Positions 52,536 through 63,173 of a stretch of 64,000 nt of DNA are shown here, in pieces (within the stretch, counting starts at the first letter, position 1; every line of letters starts with the position of its first letter). The translations under genes were made by a program, and so were the position numbers. This DNA is from Micromonospora alfalfae (GTDB lineage Bacteria > Actinomycetota > Actinomycetes > Mycobacteriales > Micromonosporaceae): contig NZ_JAKKFH010000030.1 in NCBI RefSeq assembly GCF_022230925.1, forward strand, positions 1 to 64,000. The letters are read 5' to 3'. The notes under the pieces are model-generated. The model had not been told where the DNA came from and searched no databases. It saw only the letters and a program-made list of their open reading frames with translations.

Positions 52536-53501
52536 TCAGCCCTGGGCGCGGGGGTGGGCGGTCGCGTACACCTCGCGCAACCGCTCCACGGTGACCAACG
52601 TGTAGACCTGGGTGGTGGTCACCGACGCGTGACCGAGCAGCTCCTGGACCACCCGAACGTCGGCGCCGCCGTCGAGCAGATGGGTGGCGTAGGAATGGCG
52701 CAGTGTGTGCGGCGAGACCGCGGCCGGTCCGTCGACGGGCAGCCCGGCCCGGTCGGCGGCGCGGCGCAGGATGCCCCAGGCGCCCTGGCGGGACAGCGCG
52801 CCGCCGCGGGCGTTGAGGAACACCGCCGGGGTGCCCCGGCCGGCGGCGGCCAGCCCGGGGCGGGCCCGGACCAGGTAGGCGCGGACGGCGTCGACGGCGT
52901 ACCCGCCGATGGGCACCAGCCGCACCCGGCCGCCCTTGCCGCGCAGCAGCACAGCGCCGTCGTCGGTGTCGAGGTCGTCCACCGCGGCGCCGACAGCCTC
53001 GGAGATGCGCGCGCCGGTGCCGTACAGGAACTCCAGCAGTGCCCGGTCGCGCAGCGCGAGGGGCGCGTCGTCGCCGGTCGCGGTGATCGGGCCGGTGGTC
53101 TCCAACAGCCGGACCACGTCGTCGACAGGTAGCGCCCTGGGCAGCCGGCGGGGCGGCGTGGGCGGGCGGACGTCGCGGCTCGGATCGGCGCCGGCCAGGC
53201 CCTCGCGCAACGCGAAGCGGTGCAGGCCCCGTACCGCGCTGGCCGCGCGGGCGGCGGAGGAGACCGCCAGCGGTGGGTGCGCGTCGTCGCCCGCGCGTAG
53301 CCGCGCCAGGTGCGACTCGACGAGGCCGGCGCCGACCGACGCGAGGTCGGTGACGCCGGCATCGGCCAGGGTGGCGAGATAGCGGTCCAGATCCCGGCGG
53401 TACGAGGAGAGCGTGTTGGCGGAGAGGCCACGCTCGACGGTCAGGTGGTCGAGGTAACCGCGAACGGCACGGCGCAGCGCCGGCGTGGGTGCTGTGCCCA
53501 C
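52536..53501 (-). CDS. xerD: Tyrosine recombinase XerD
   Basis: 321 aa, GTG start. N-terminal SAM-like domain (YLDHLTVERGLSANTLSSYR). Catalytic residues: Arg in LYGTGARISEAVGAAV, Lys in LRGKGGRVRLVPIGG, HTLRHSYATHLLDGG, LLGHASVTTTQVYT with the nucleophile Tyr. The position beside ald and parA is the normal one for the chromosomal dimer-resolution recombinase. It is unrelated to the two element integrases. Confidence 0.94.
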   Translation of the reverse strand: MGTAPTPALRRAVRGYLDHLTVERGLSANTLSSYRRDLDRYLATLADAGVTDLASVGAGLVESHLARLRAGDDAHPPLAVSSAARAASAVRGLHRFALREGLAGADPSRDVRPPTPPRRLPRALPVDDVVRLLETTGPITATGDDAPLALRDRALLEFLYGTGARISEAVGAAVDDLDTDDGAVLLRGKGGRVRLVPIGGYAVDAVRAYLVRARPGLAAAGRGTPAVFLNARGGALSRQGAWGILRRAADRAGLPVDGPAAVSPHTLRHSYATHLLDGGADVRVVQELLGHASVTTTQVYTLVTVERLREVYATAHPRAQG

Positions 53502-53539
53502 GCCGGCGGAGTCCGTGCCGCTGGTCAGCCCGCCACCGC

Positions 53540-54655
53540 TCAGGCCAGCGCGTCAGCCAGCGGGAGCACGTCCATGCCGTGCGACTCGGCGACCGGGCCG
53601 TAGGTGACCTGCCCGGCGTGGGTGTTGAGGCCCAACGCCAGCGCCGGGTCGTTGCGCAGCGCCTCACGCCAGCCCTGGTTGGCCAGCTCCAGGGCGTACG
53701 GCAGGGTGACGTTGGTCAGGGCGTAGGTGCTGGTGTTCGGCACCGCGCCGGGCATGTTCGCCACGCAGTAGAAGATCGACTCGTGCACCTTGTAGACCGG
53801 GTCGGCGTGCGTGGTGGGGCGCGAGTCCTCGAAGCAGCCGCCCTGGTCGATGGCGATGTCGACGAGCACGCTGCCCGGCTTCATCCGGGAGACCAGCTCG
53901 TTGGAGATCAGCGTCGGGGCCTTCGCGCCGGGCACCAGCACCGCGCCGATGACCAGGTCGGCGTCGAGCACGGCACGCTCGACCTCGTACGCGTTGGAGG
54001 CGACGGTCTGCAGGTGGCCCCGGTAGATCGCGTCGGCCTGCCGCAGCCGGGCGACGTTCTTGTCCAGCAGCAGCACCTCGGACTGCAGGCCCAGCGCGAT
54101 AGCGGCGGCGTTCATGCCGGAGACGCCGGCGCCGATGACCACGGTCTTGGCCGCGTACACGCCGGAGACACCGCCGGGCAGCACACCGCGCCCACCACCG
54201 GTACGCATCATGTAGAAGGCGCCCACCTGCGGGGCGAGCCGGCCGGCCACCTCGGACATCGGGGCGAGCAGCGGAAGCGACCGGTCGGGCAGCTCGACGG
54301 TCTCGTACGCGATGCCGGTGACCCGGCGGTCGATCAGCGCGTCGGTGCACTCCTTGGAGGCGGCCAGGTGCAGGTAGGTGAAGAGCACCTGCCCCTCGCG
54401 CATCCGGTGGTACTCCTCGGCGATCGGCTCCTTGACCTTGAGCACCAGCTCGGCGGTCTCCCACACCTCGTCGGCGGTGGCGAGGATCTTCGCGCCGGCG
54501 GCGGCGAACTCCTCGTCGGTGATGCTGGAGCCAACCCCGGCGCCGGACTCGACGAAGACCTGGTGGCCGCTGCGGGTGAACTCGTTGACACCCGCTGGCG
54601 TGATCGCCACGCGGTACTCGTGGTTCTTGACCTCGCGTGGGATTCCGACCTTCAC
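53540..54655 (-). CDS. ald: Alanine dehydrogenase
   Basis: 371 aa from the GTG at 54655 (VKVGIPREVKNHEYRV), with GAGAGG upstream; length is exactly typical. Active-site Lys and His in FTYLHLAASKECTDALID; NAD-binding VIGAGVSGMNAAAIALGL; MRTGGGRGVLPGGV. It catalyses reversible oxidative deamination of L-alanine to pyruvate. It stands alone, convergent with nothing, 38 bp before xerD. Confidence 0.97.
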   Translation of the reverse strand: MKVGIPREVKNHEYRVAITPAGVNEFTRSGHQVFVESGAGVGSSITDEEFAAAGAKILATADEVWETAELVLKVKEPIAEEYHRMREGQVLFTYLHLAASKECTDALIDRRVTGIAYETVELPDRSLPLLAPMSEVAGRLAPQVGAFYMMRTGGGRGVLPGGVSGVYAAKTVVIGAGVSGMNAAAIALGLQSEVLLLDKNVARLRQADAIYRGHLQTVASNAYEVERAVLDADLVIGAVLVPGAKAPTLISNELVSRMKPGSVLVDIAIDQGGCFEDSRPTTHADPVYKVHESIFYCVANMPGAVPNTSTYALTNVTLPYALELANQGWREALRNDPALALGLNTHAGQVTYGPVAESHGMDVLPLADALA

Positions 54656-54947
54656 GATGCAGACACCTCTCTTCGGGGCTGCTCTCCCCCGACTGCTCGG
54701 TGCCACGACGGCCCCTTTGCCATCGCGGTACACCGGTCCTGCGGCGGCAGTCTAGGCGCGCCCGGTGCCGCCGCGAGCCAGCACAGTGGCACCCGGTGCC
54801 CGGGTGTCCTGACGAAGTGTCAGGGCGGCGCCGAGATTCGGCGGCCGGGCGTCACCTCAGCCAACAGGACAGTGTTTCACCATTATCGTCCCATCTGCCG
54901 GGCGGCGGTGCGGACAGCCGGCGAGTGGATCACTAATGTGTCCGCCC

Positions 54948-55223
54948 ATGACCACTCCTCCTTACCAGCCCGGGTACCCCCAGCCGGGGTACCCCCAGGG
55001 CGTCTCCGACAAGAGCAAGATCGTCGCGGGCATCCTCGGCATCCTGCTCGGCACCTTCGGTGCCGGTCGCTTCTACACCGGACACACCAAGATCGCCGTT
55101 CTCCAGCTCGTCGTGAGCCTGGTGACCTGCGGCGTCGGCGCTCTCTGGGGCGTCGTCGACGGCATCCTCATCCTGGTCAACGGCGGCACGGACGCGCAGG
55201 GCCGTCCGCTGCGCGACTCCTAG
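54948..55223 (+). CDS. TM2-domain membrane protein
   Basis: 91 aa. A Pro/Tyr/Gly-rich N-terminus with PGYPQPGYPQ precedes the TM2 domain: DKSKIVAGILGILLGTFGAG, RFYTGHTKIAVLQLVVSLVT, and a second helix with ALWGVVDGILILVNG. Short TM2 proteins are common in Actinobacteria, with unknown function. It is the only plus-strand gene of the backbone block, convergent with the NUDIX gene. Confidence 0.9.
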   Translation: MTTPPYQPGYPQPGYPQGVSDKSKIVAGILGILLGTFGAGRFYTGHTKIAVLQLVVSLVTCGVGALWGVVDGILILVNGGTDAQGRPLRDS

Positions 55224-55233
55224 ACCAACCAGC

Positions 55234-55269
55234 GAGAGGGGCCCCGCGGCTGACCGCGGGGCCCCTCTC
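55234..55269. terminator. Strong bidirectional terminator
   Basis: Perfect 16-bp arms GAGAGGGGCCCCGCGG and CCGCGGGGCCCCTCTC around a 4-nt loop between the convergent TM2 and NUDIX genes. Confidence 0.92.
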
Positions 55270-55306
55270 GTGCGTACTCCCCCACCGGCTGGACCGGCGG
55301 CGACGC

Positions 55307-55912
55307 TCAGCGCGGCAGCGGCGCGTCCGCCCGACGCAGCTGCGCGAAGCCGGTGTCCCGGGCCCGGGCCGCGGCCAGCAGCCCGGCCACCGCTGACGCG
55401 TTGGTGATCTCACCGGCCAGGACCATGGCGACCGCCTCGTCCAGGTCGATCCGGACGACCTGGAGGTCGGCCTCCTCGTCGTGGCGCTCGTGCCGCTCGT
55501 CGGCCGGCACGTCGGCGAGGTCGCGGGCCAGGAACACCCGGACGATCTCGTTGGTGAACCCCGGCGAGCTGTGCAGATCCACCAGCACGTCGACCCGCCC
55601 GGCGGTGAGGTCGGCCTCCTCGGCCAGCTCCCGCAGCGCGGCCACCGGCAACTCCTCGCCGGAGACGTCCATCAGACCGGCCGGCAGCTCCCACAGGTGC
55701 CGCCCCACCGGGTGCCGGTACTGCCGGATCAGCACCACCTGGCCGGCGTCGTCGAGCGCCACCACTGCCACCGCCCCGACGTGCCGGACGAGGTCCCGCA
55801 GCCCGGTCCCACCGCCCGGCATGGTCACCTCCTCGGTGACCACGTCGAAGATCCGCCCCCGGTACCGCTCCTGCCGGGAACGCACCTCGTAGCGGTGCTC
55901 CAGGTTGCTCAC
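55307..55912 (-). CDS. NUDIX hydrolase, ADP-ribose pyrophosphatase type
   Basis: 201 aa, GTG start. NUDIX box of the GX5EX7REUXEEXGU type: GEELPVAALRELAEEADLT, where the final Gly of EExG is replaced by Asp. It also has VLIRQYRHPVGRHLWELPAG, the ADP-ribose-pyrophosphatase signature. It probably hydrolyses ADP-ribose or NDP-sugars. It lies ~75 bp after pyrG on the same strand; this pair is conserved in actinobacteria. Confidence 0.93.
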   Translation of the reverse strand: MSNLEHRYEVRSRQERYRGRIFDVVTEEVTMPGGGTGLRDLVRHVGAVAVVALDDAGQVVLIRQYRHPVGRHLWELPAGLMDVSGEELPVAALRELAEEADLTAGRVDVLVDLHSSPGFTNEIVRVFLARDLADVPADERHERHDEEADLQVVRIDLDEAVAMVLAGEITNASAVAGLLAAARARDTGFAQLRRADAPLPR

Positions 55913-55988
55913 GCCGTCGCCTCGCTGCGCTCGACGACGGCGCGAGGCGCCACGCTGCTGAGCCTGCTGGTTCGCTCGCTGCGCTCGC

Positions 55989-57740
<1,752 letters not shown>

Positions 57741-57903
57741 GGCCTGCTCCCGTGTCGTCTGTCGCGGTCATGCAGACCGCCGTGCTTGATCAGCAAAGTG
57801 ATCACGCGATCCACGGGATTCGACGGTAACACCTCCCGGCCGGGTACCCGCAGGCCGCACCCCGGCTGCGACACCTCCGGGCCATCTTGGCGAGGCCCGA
57901 CGC

Positions 57904-60318
57904 TCAGGACGCGGCAACCTCCGTCGATGACCGGGAGACCTGCCGGGGCGGCACGGGCACCGTCGGCGCGGCGTCCGGCGTCGACAGGCTCGCGGTCGGC
58001 TCGTCCGGTTCGTCGGCGTCCCCGTGACGCTCGCCCGGACTGTCCGACGCCGGTTGGGCGAGGGTCGCCGGGGCGCTCGGAGACGGGCCGGCGATCGGAC
58101 GGGGGTGCACGGCACCCAGTGGCCCACCGCCGCCGGTCGGACCGTCGCCCCCACCGACCGGGCCGACCCCGCCGGACCCCGAGTCGTCGTCGGCGCCGCT
58201 GGCGCGGGGGCGGCCCGCTACCGGGCGGGTCCGGTCCGCGGCGTGCCCGAGCACCCGCAGCGACGCCAGGGCGGCCATCGGCACCACCAGGGCGGCGGCA
58301 GCGCCCATCACGTCCAGGGCCGCGCCGTCGAGCACACCACCGAGTATCGCGGCGACAACGGTGCCGGCCAGCGCGGCCCGGACCGCGGGGTAGATGCCGA
58401 ACAGCCGCATCAGCCCACCCCACGGCTGCAACAGGGCGAACCACACCAGCAACCCGCCGACCAGCGCCAGCACCGTCAGCGGGCTGTTGACCAACGTCTC
58501 GAAATTCTCAGTGCTGGACCGGTGCACAGCGAACCCGCCGGTGCCGTCACCGAGCGCGGAGAGGAACCGGCCCAGGCTGCCTCGCTCCGCCGGAGGACGC
58601 CGCAGGTCCACCACAGCGAACCCGATACCGACCGCCAGCGCGGCCATGGTGGCCCAGGCCAGCCGGCTGATCGTCAACCAGCCACCGGCGCTGATCACGG
58701 CGGCGACGCTCACCCCGGCGGTGAGCGCGATCGCGCCGACCGGGTCGGCGCCCAGGTACGGGCTGCCGACCACCACCACGGCGAGGCCACCCACCGCCAC
58801 CATCACCGCCGGCCGCCAGCCCCGGTGCACCCGTTGGGCGAACCAGCCACCGGTGACCAGCGCACCGGCGAGGAACACCCCCAACCCCACAGTGCTCAGC
58901 CCGGCGTACCGGCCGCCCTGCAACGCGGAGTAGCCGACCACGCTGTTGAGCTGGAGGCGGGCCCCGGTGAGCACGTCCAGCCCGACCACGAGCGTGCTGA
59001 GGCCGGCCACCGCTCCGAGCGGCCCGAGGGTGTTCGCGTACCCGGGGGCGAACCGCACCGCCGCGGTGCCGGCGGCCACCAGCAGCGCTGTCACCCCGGC
59101 GAAAATCCACCCGGGGTGCTCGCCGCGCCACCAGGGCACCGCGTCGGCCAGCAGCGCCGCCGGCACTGTCAACGCCACGGCGACCAGCAGCAGCTCCATC
59201 ACCGCGACGATCCGCCCGGAGACGGGCGTCGGGCCGGCCGGGCCGGCGTGCGGACGGGCCCGGCGCAGCAGCGGCAGGATCGCGATCGCCAGCAGCACCT
59301 GCACCCCGGCGAGCAACGCGAAGAACGCCCCGGAGACGGAACGCTGGGCGGCCGCCTCCCGGTCGGCGTTCGCCGGCGCGTTGACGGCCTCGGCCAGGTC
59401 GGCGGGACGGCCGCCGGTGCTGATCGCCGGACGGCCGAGGAAGAGCCGCTCCGGCATGGGCCGGCCCAACGCGGCGAGGGCGGTCGGCGCGAGGTCGACA
59501 AGTTGCAGATACCCGTCCCGGCCGGTGCTGGCCGAGGTGAGCCACCCCCGCTCCCAGCCCGGCCCGTCGGCGACCGCCACGTGCAGCCGGGCCGGCTGGG
59601 TGGTGTCGGAGATCCCCGCTACCAGCACCAACGACCGTGGGGGTCGCGCTGCCAGCACCCGGGCCAGTTCGGCGTCCGCCGCGCGGGCCTCCTCGGCGCG
59701 GGTGGCCGGGTCGGCCCCCTTGACAGTGCCGAGGTCGACGATGCTCAGCACACACGAGCCGAGCAGCGACCGCGGGTCGGCCGGCAACCCCGAGGCGTAC
59801 CGGTCGACGCGGCCGAACGGTCGGGCGGCGGCCACCGCCGCGCCCGGGCCCACGGCCACGGAGCACCGCACCGACTCGGACAGCGAGCCGGGCAGGGCTC
59901 CCCAGGGCAGCCGCTGCTGGTTGTACTGGACCACGCTCTCCTGGTCGGGCAGGTTCGCGCCGATGCCGTCCGGTTGTTCCACAGTCACCGCCGCCGACGG
60001 GCAACCGTCGACCGACCGGCTGCCGTTCCACGCGGCGAAGCTGCCCGCCCCCAGGGTCAGCCAGCCGTCCACCGGGCAGGTGGGCCGGTGCGCGGACCGC
60101 ACCGACAGCGAGCCGATCGAGCCGTCCTGGGCCATCCGCCACAGCGTCGGGGTGCTCTGCGGATCCACGTCCTCCCAGCGCAGCCCGGCGATCCCGGCGA
60201 GCACCACGAAGTCGGCGGTGCGTTGCGGGGTGCCACGGGGTGGGCGGGCGGCGAGAGCTGTGACGCCCAGCGCCACCACGAGCACTGTCAACAGGGCGGG
60301 GGCGATTCGGCGCAGCAT
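57904..60318 (-). CDS. Large membrane protein with alkaline-phosphatase-like N-terminal domain
   Basis: 804 aa from the ATG at 60318 (overlapping the glycosyltransferase stop). A signal-like N-terminus (LLTVLVVALGVTALAA) is followed by a ~330-residue extracytoplasmic part resembling the alkaline-phosphatase/phosphodiesterase superfamily (VVLAGIAGLRWEDVDPQSTP, LSIVDLGTV, LQLVDLAPTALAALG). Then come about ten membrane helices to ~720 and a ~90-residue low-complexity cytoplasmic tail. Found with murJ and a glycosyltransferase, so a role in envelope polymer metabolism is likely; the substrate is unknown. Confidence 0.72.
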   Translation of the reverse strand: MLRRIAPALLTVLVVALGVTALAARPPRGTPQRTADFVVLAGIAGLRWEDVDPQSTPTLWRMAQDGSIGSLSVRSAHRPTCPVDGWLTLGAGSFAAWNGSRSVDGCPSAAVTVEQPDGIGANLPDQESVVQYNQQRLPWGALPGSLSESVRCSVAVGPGAAVAAARPFGRVDRYASGLPADPRSLLGSCVLSIVDLGTVKGADPATRAEEARAADAELARVLAARPPRSLVLVAGISDTTQPARLHVAVADGPGWERGWLTSASTGRDGYLQLVDLAPTALAALGRPMPERLFLGRPAISTGGRPADLAEAVNAPANADREAAAQRSVSGAFFALLAGVQVLLAIAILPLLRRARPHAGPAGPTPVSGRIVAVMELLLVAVALTVPAALLADAVPWWRGEHPGWIFAGVTALLVAAGTAAVRFAPGYANTLGPLGAVAGLSTLVVGLDVLTGARLQLNSVVGYSALQGGRYAGLSTVGLGVFLAGALVTGGWFAQRVHRGWRPAVMVAVGGLAVVVVGSPYLGADPVGAIALTAGVSVAAVISAGGWLTISRLAWATMAALAVGIGFAVVDLRRPPAERGSLGRFLSALGDGTGGFAVHRSSTENFETLVNSPLTVLALVGGLLVWFALLQPWGGLMRLFGIYPAVRAALAGTVVAAILGGVLDGAALDVMGAAAALVVPMAALASLRVLGHAADRTRPVAGRPRASGADDDSGSGGVGPVGGGDGPTGGGGPLGAVHPRPIAGPSPSAPATLAQPASDSPGERHGDADEPDEPTASLSTPDAAPTVPVPPRQVSRSSTEVAAS

Positions 60319-61487
60319 CACCGGTGTCCCGTTCTCGGGGCGTCGGAGCCCGGGGCGGCCGCCGGACCACCGGGGTTCCCGGCCAGCTCGGCGTAGAGGG
60401 CGGCAAGCGTGGCGACGGTGTCCGCCTCGGTCGGCCACGTCGCCGCCCGTTCGGCGCCACGCCGGCCCAACTCCGCCCGAGCCGCCGGATCGTCCAGCAG
60501 CGCGCGGACGGCCGCGTCGACAGCGTCCACGTCACCGGCGGGGACAAGCGTCGCGGCGTCGCCGACCAGGTCCGGGAGCCCGCCGACAGCGGTGGCCACC
60601 AGCGGCACACCGGCGCGCAGCGCCTCCTGGGCGAAGAGTTGTCGCGCCTCCCAGTCGCTGGTCACCACGGCCAGGTCGGCGCCGGCGAGCAGGTCGGCCA
60701 CGTCGGTGCGGTGCCCCAGCAGGGTCACCGGGGCGCGAGCGGCGGAGGTCCGGGCGGCCAGCGGCAGATACGCCGGCCCGCTGCCCGCGATCACCACGAC
60801 CGGCGGCGGGGTACGCGTACGCCAGCGGGCCGCCGCGTCGATCAGCACGTCGTAGCGCTTCTGTGGGTGCAACCGACCAACCGAGACGATCAACGGCTGG
60901 TCCGGGCGGACGCCGAACTCGGCGCGTACCGCCGCCGGGCGTCGACGCGGCGCGGGCAGCGTCGGCGCGGCGACCGGGGCGAGCCGGGCGTCGGCGGCAC
61001 CCACCTCGGCGGCCCGTCGCACCAGGTCCGCGGAGGCGCCGAGCGCCACCCGGACGCCCCGGGCGACCACCCGTTCGACGAGCCGGGACACACCGCCGCG
61101 CAGTCCCCCCGCGAGCACCGCGTTGTGCCAGGTGACGATCAACGGGGCGGCCGGACGGGCCAGCACCGCGACCAACCCGGCCCGCAGGCCGTGCGCGTGC
61201 ACCACGTCGACGTGAGCGGCCGCGAGCACCCGGCGTAGCGCGAGCACCGCCCGCGCGTCGGCCGGAGTCGGGCTGGCCGGGATCTCCACCGGCGCGAACC
61301 GCGCACCGACACCGGTGAAGTCGAACTGCTCCTGAGTGGCGGCGGGCCCGCAGACCAGGACGGTGGTGCCGCCCGCGACGAGGCCACGGGCCACCGAACG
61401 GACGTGCTGGCCGACCCCGCCGGTGCTGGACGCGAGCACCAACGCGACGGTGCCCGACCAGCCGGCAGGCAGAGCTGGCTCAGTCAT
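60318..61487 (-). CDS. GT4-family glycosyltransferase
   Basis: 389 aa from the ATG at 61487 (overlapping the murJ stop). GT-B fold: GTVALVLASSTGGVGQHVRS, DVVHAHGLRAGLVAVLA, a Rossmann half with LIVSVGRLHPQKRYDVLIDA and VVVIAGSGP, and the donor-binding EX7E stretch near DWEARQLFAQEALRAGVPLV. It probably transfers a sugar from an activated donor to an envelope acceptor. Tightly coupled to murJ upstream and the large membrane protein downstream. Confidence 0.9.
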   Translation of the reverse strand: MTEPALPAGWSGTVALVLASSTGGVGQHVRSVARGLVAGGTTVLVCGPAATQEQFDFTGVGARFAPVEIPASPTPADARAVLALRRVLAAAHVDVVHAHGLRAGLVAVLARPAAPLIVTWHNAVLAGGLRGGVSRLVERVVARGVRVALGASADLVRRAAEVGAADARLAPVAAPTLPAPRRRPAAVRAEFGVRPDQPLIVSVGRLHPQKRYDVLIDAAARWRTRTPPPVVVIAGSGPAYLPLAARTSAARAPVTLLGHRTDVADLLAGADLAVVTSDWEARQLFAQEALRAGVPLVATAVGGLPDLVGDAATLVPAGDVDAVDAAVRALLDDPAARAELGRRGAERAATWPTEADTVATLAALYAELAGNPGGPAAAPGSDAPRTGHR

Positions 61488-63172
61488 CGCGTCGCCGTCT
61501 CCTTCCCGTCGCCCCGCTCCGCGGAGCCCGCGCCCGGTGTCGGCGCACCGTCGGACGGCCTCCGCCGGCCCAGACGCCGCAGCACCCCGGCGAGCAGTGG
61601 CTGTACGTCCCGCCGGTCGACGAACCAGACCACGGCGAGGAACACAACCCCAACCAGAACCCCGGACAGCATGCCCTGACCGAACGCCGCCGCCGTCGTC
61701 GGGGTGCCGCCGTCCGACTGGTCGAGCCAACGGCTCAGGCCCCACCCGGCGAGCCCGGCGAGCACACCGGCGAGGCCACCGGCCGCTGCGGCCCGTGCCG
61801 CTCCGGCGAGGGCGGGACGGCCGGCGCTGCGCAGCACCGCCAGGAGCAGCAGGGCGCCGAGCACCAGCATCCCCACCGAGTTCGCGGACGTCACAGCGAG
61901 CACCCGGTCCCGCAGTGGCAGCACCGCGCCGAGCAGCAGGACGACGGCCGGCACCACCAGGAAGCCGACCGCCGTGGCCAGCGTCGCCGCCCGGGTCTCG
62001 CCCCTGGCGTAGAGCGCCCGGGTGAGCACCGCGAAGAGGCCGTAGCCGACCAGGCCGGGGGCGTACCCGATGATCGCGGCGGCGGCGGTCGACGCGGTGT
62101 CCGACGGGAAGAAGAAGTGCCCGACCGGGCCTGCGGTCCCGATCAACGCGGCCGTGCCGAGGCAACTGAACAGGAGCACACCGCGGACTGCCGGTGCCAG
62201 GGTCGTGCGGTAGGTCTGCTCGTCCCCGGCGGCCCGCGCCGCCGCCAGGGTCGGGTAGGCGGCGATGGCCAGCGGCACCGCCAGCACCGCCCACGGCAAC
62301 AGGTAGACGGTCTGCGCCAGGTTGTAGACACCCGGGTTGCTCCGCGCACCGGCGGTGACCTGGTTCAGGCTGACGATCAGAGCGATCTGCTGGGTGGTGA
62401 CGGTGACCGCGCCGGCCACCGCCAACCCGCCGACCCGGGCCCGCGCGTCGGTGGGGAACCCGAACCCGGGCCGCAGCCCGAGGCGCAACCGGCGGACCGG
62501 AATCAGCAACGACAGCGACAGCACCACCACGCCGAGGGTGGTGCCGCCGGAGAGCAGCAGCTCACCGCCGGGGCTGACCCCGCCGACAGTGGCGTAGCGG
62601 CCCTGCGTGACGGTGAAGCCCAGGTACACGACGATGACGGTGAGGCTGGACAGCAACGGGGCGAGCACCGGCCAGGCGAAACGGCGGTGTGCCTGGAGCA
62701 CGCCGGTGAGCACGATGCCGACCCCGTACAGCGGCAGTTGCGGCGCGAAGACCCGCAGCATCCGCACGCCGCTCTGCTGTTGGGCGGTGGTCAGGTGGTG
62801 GCCCAGCGACTCGACCACCGGGCCGGCGAGCAGCACCACGAGCAGCGCCAGCGGGACCAGCAGGGCCAGCGTCCAGGTCAGCAGCGCACCGGTGGTCCGG
62901 GCCACGGCCGTCCGGTCGCCCGCCGCGACGGCGCCAGCGAGCAGCGGCACGACGAGGCTGGCCAGCGCTCCCCCGGCGACGATCTCGAAGATGAAGTTCG
63001 GCACCGCGTTGGCCACCACGTAGGTGCCACCGAGGTCGGTGGGCGCCAAGCTCCAGGTGAACACTGCGGTGCGACCGAAGCCGGCGAGTCGGCTGGCCAC
63101 GGTGAGGACGGCGATGAGCGCGGCTGCCCCGGCCAGCCGGCCGGCGCCGGCGAGGGGTGCCGGTCTGTTCAC
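61484..63172 (-). CDS. murJ: MurJ/MviN lipid II flippase
   Basis: 562 aa, GTG at 63172. About fourteen membrane helices. Starts with ALIAVLTVASRLAGFGRTAV; contains VVANAVPNFIFEIVAGGALA, QQIALIVSLNQVTAGARSN and LFAVLTRALYARGETRAATL, typical of the MOP-superfamily flippase. It translocates lipid II for peptidoglycan synthesis. The C-terminal ~30 residues are a charged cytoplasmic tail. Followed by coupled glycosyltransferase and membrane-protein genes. Confidence 0.93.
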   Translation of the reverse strand: MNRPAPLAGAGRLAGAAALIAVLTVASRLAGFGRTAVFTWSLAPTDLGGTYVVANAVPNFIFEIVAGGALASLVVPLLAGAVAAGDRTAVARTTGALLTWTLALLVPLALLVVLLAGPVVESLGHHLTTAQQQSGVRMLRVFAPQLPLYGVGIVLTGVLQAHRRFAWPVLAPLLSSLTVIVVYLGFTVTQGRYATVGGVSPGGELLLSGGTTLGVVVLSLSLLIPVRRLRLGLRPGFGFPTDARARVGGLAVAGAVTVTTQQIALIVSLNQVTAGARSNPGVYNLAQTVYLLPWAVLAVPLAIAAYPTLAAARAAGDEQTYRTTLAPAVRGVLLFSCLGTAALIGTAGPVGHFFFPSDTASTAAAAIIGYAPGLVGYGLFAVLTRALYARGETRAATLATAVGFLVVPAVVLLLGAVLPLRDRVLAVTSANSVGMLVLGALLLLAVLRSAGRPALAGAARAAAAGGLAGVLAGLAGWGLSRWLDQSDGGTPTTAAAFGQGMLSGVLVGVVFLAVVWFVDRRDVQPLLAGVLRRLGRRRPSDGAPTPGAGSAERGDGKETATR

Positions 63173-63173
63173 G

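Noticed and set aside
53489..55396. A long plus-strand frame opposite xerD, ald and NUDIX
   Set aside because: High GC produces open antisense frames here; the minus-strand genes are unmistakable and the plus frame crosses a strong terminator.
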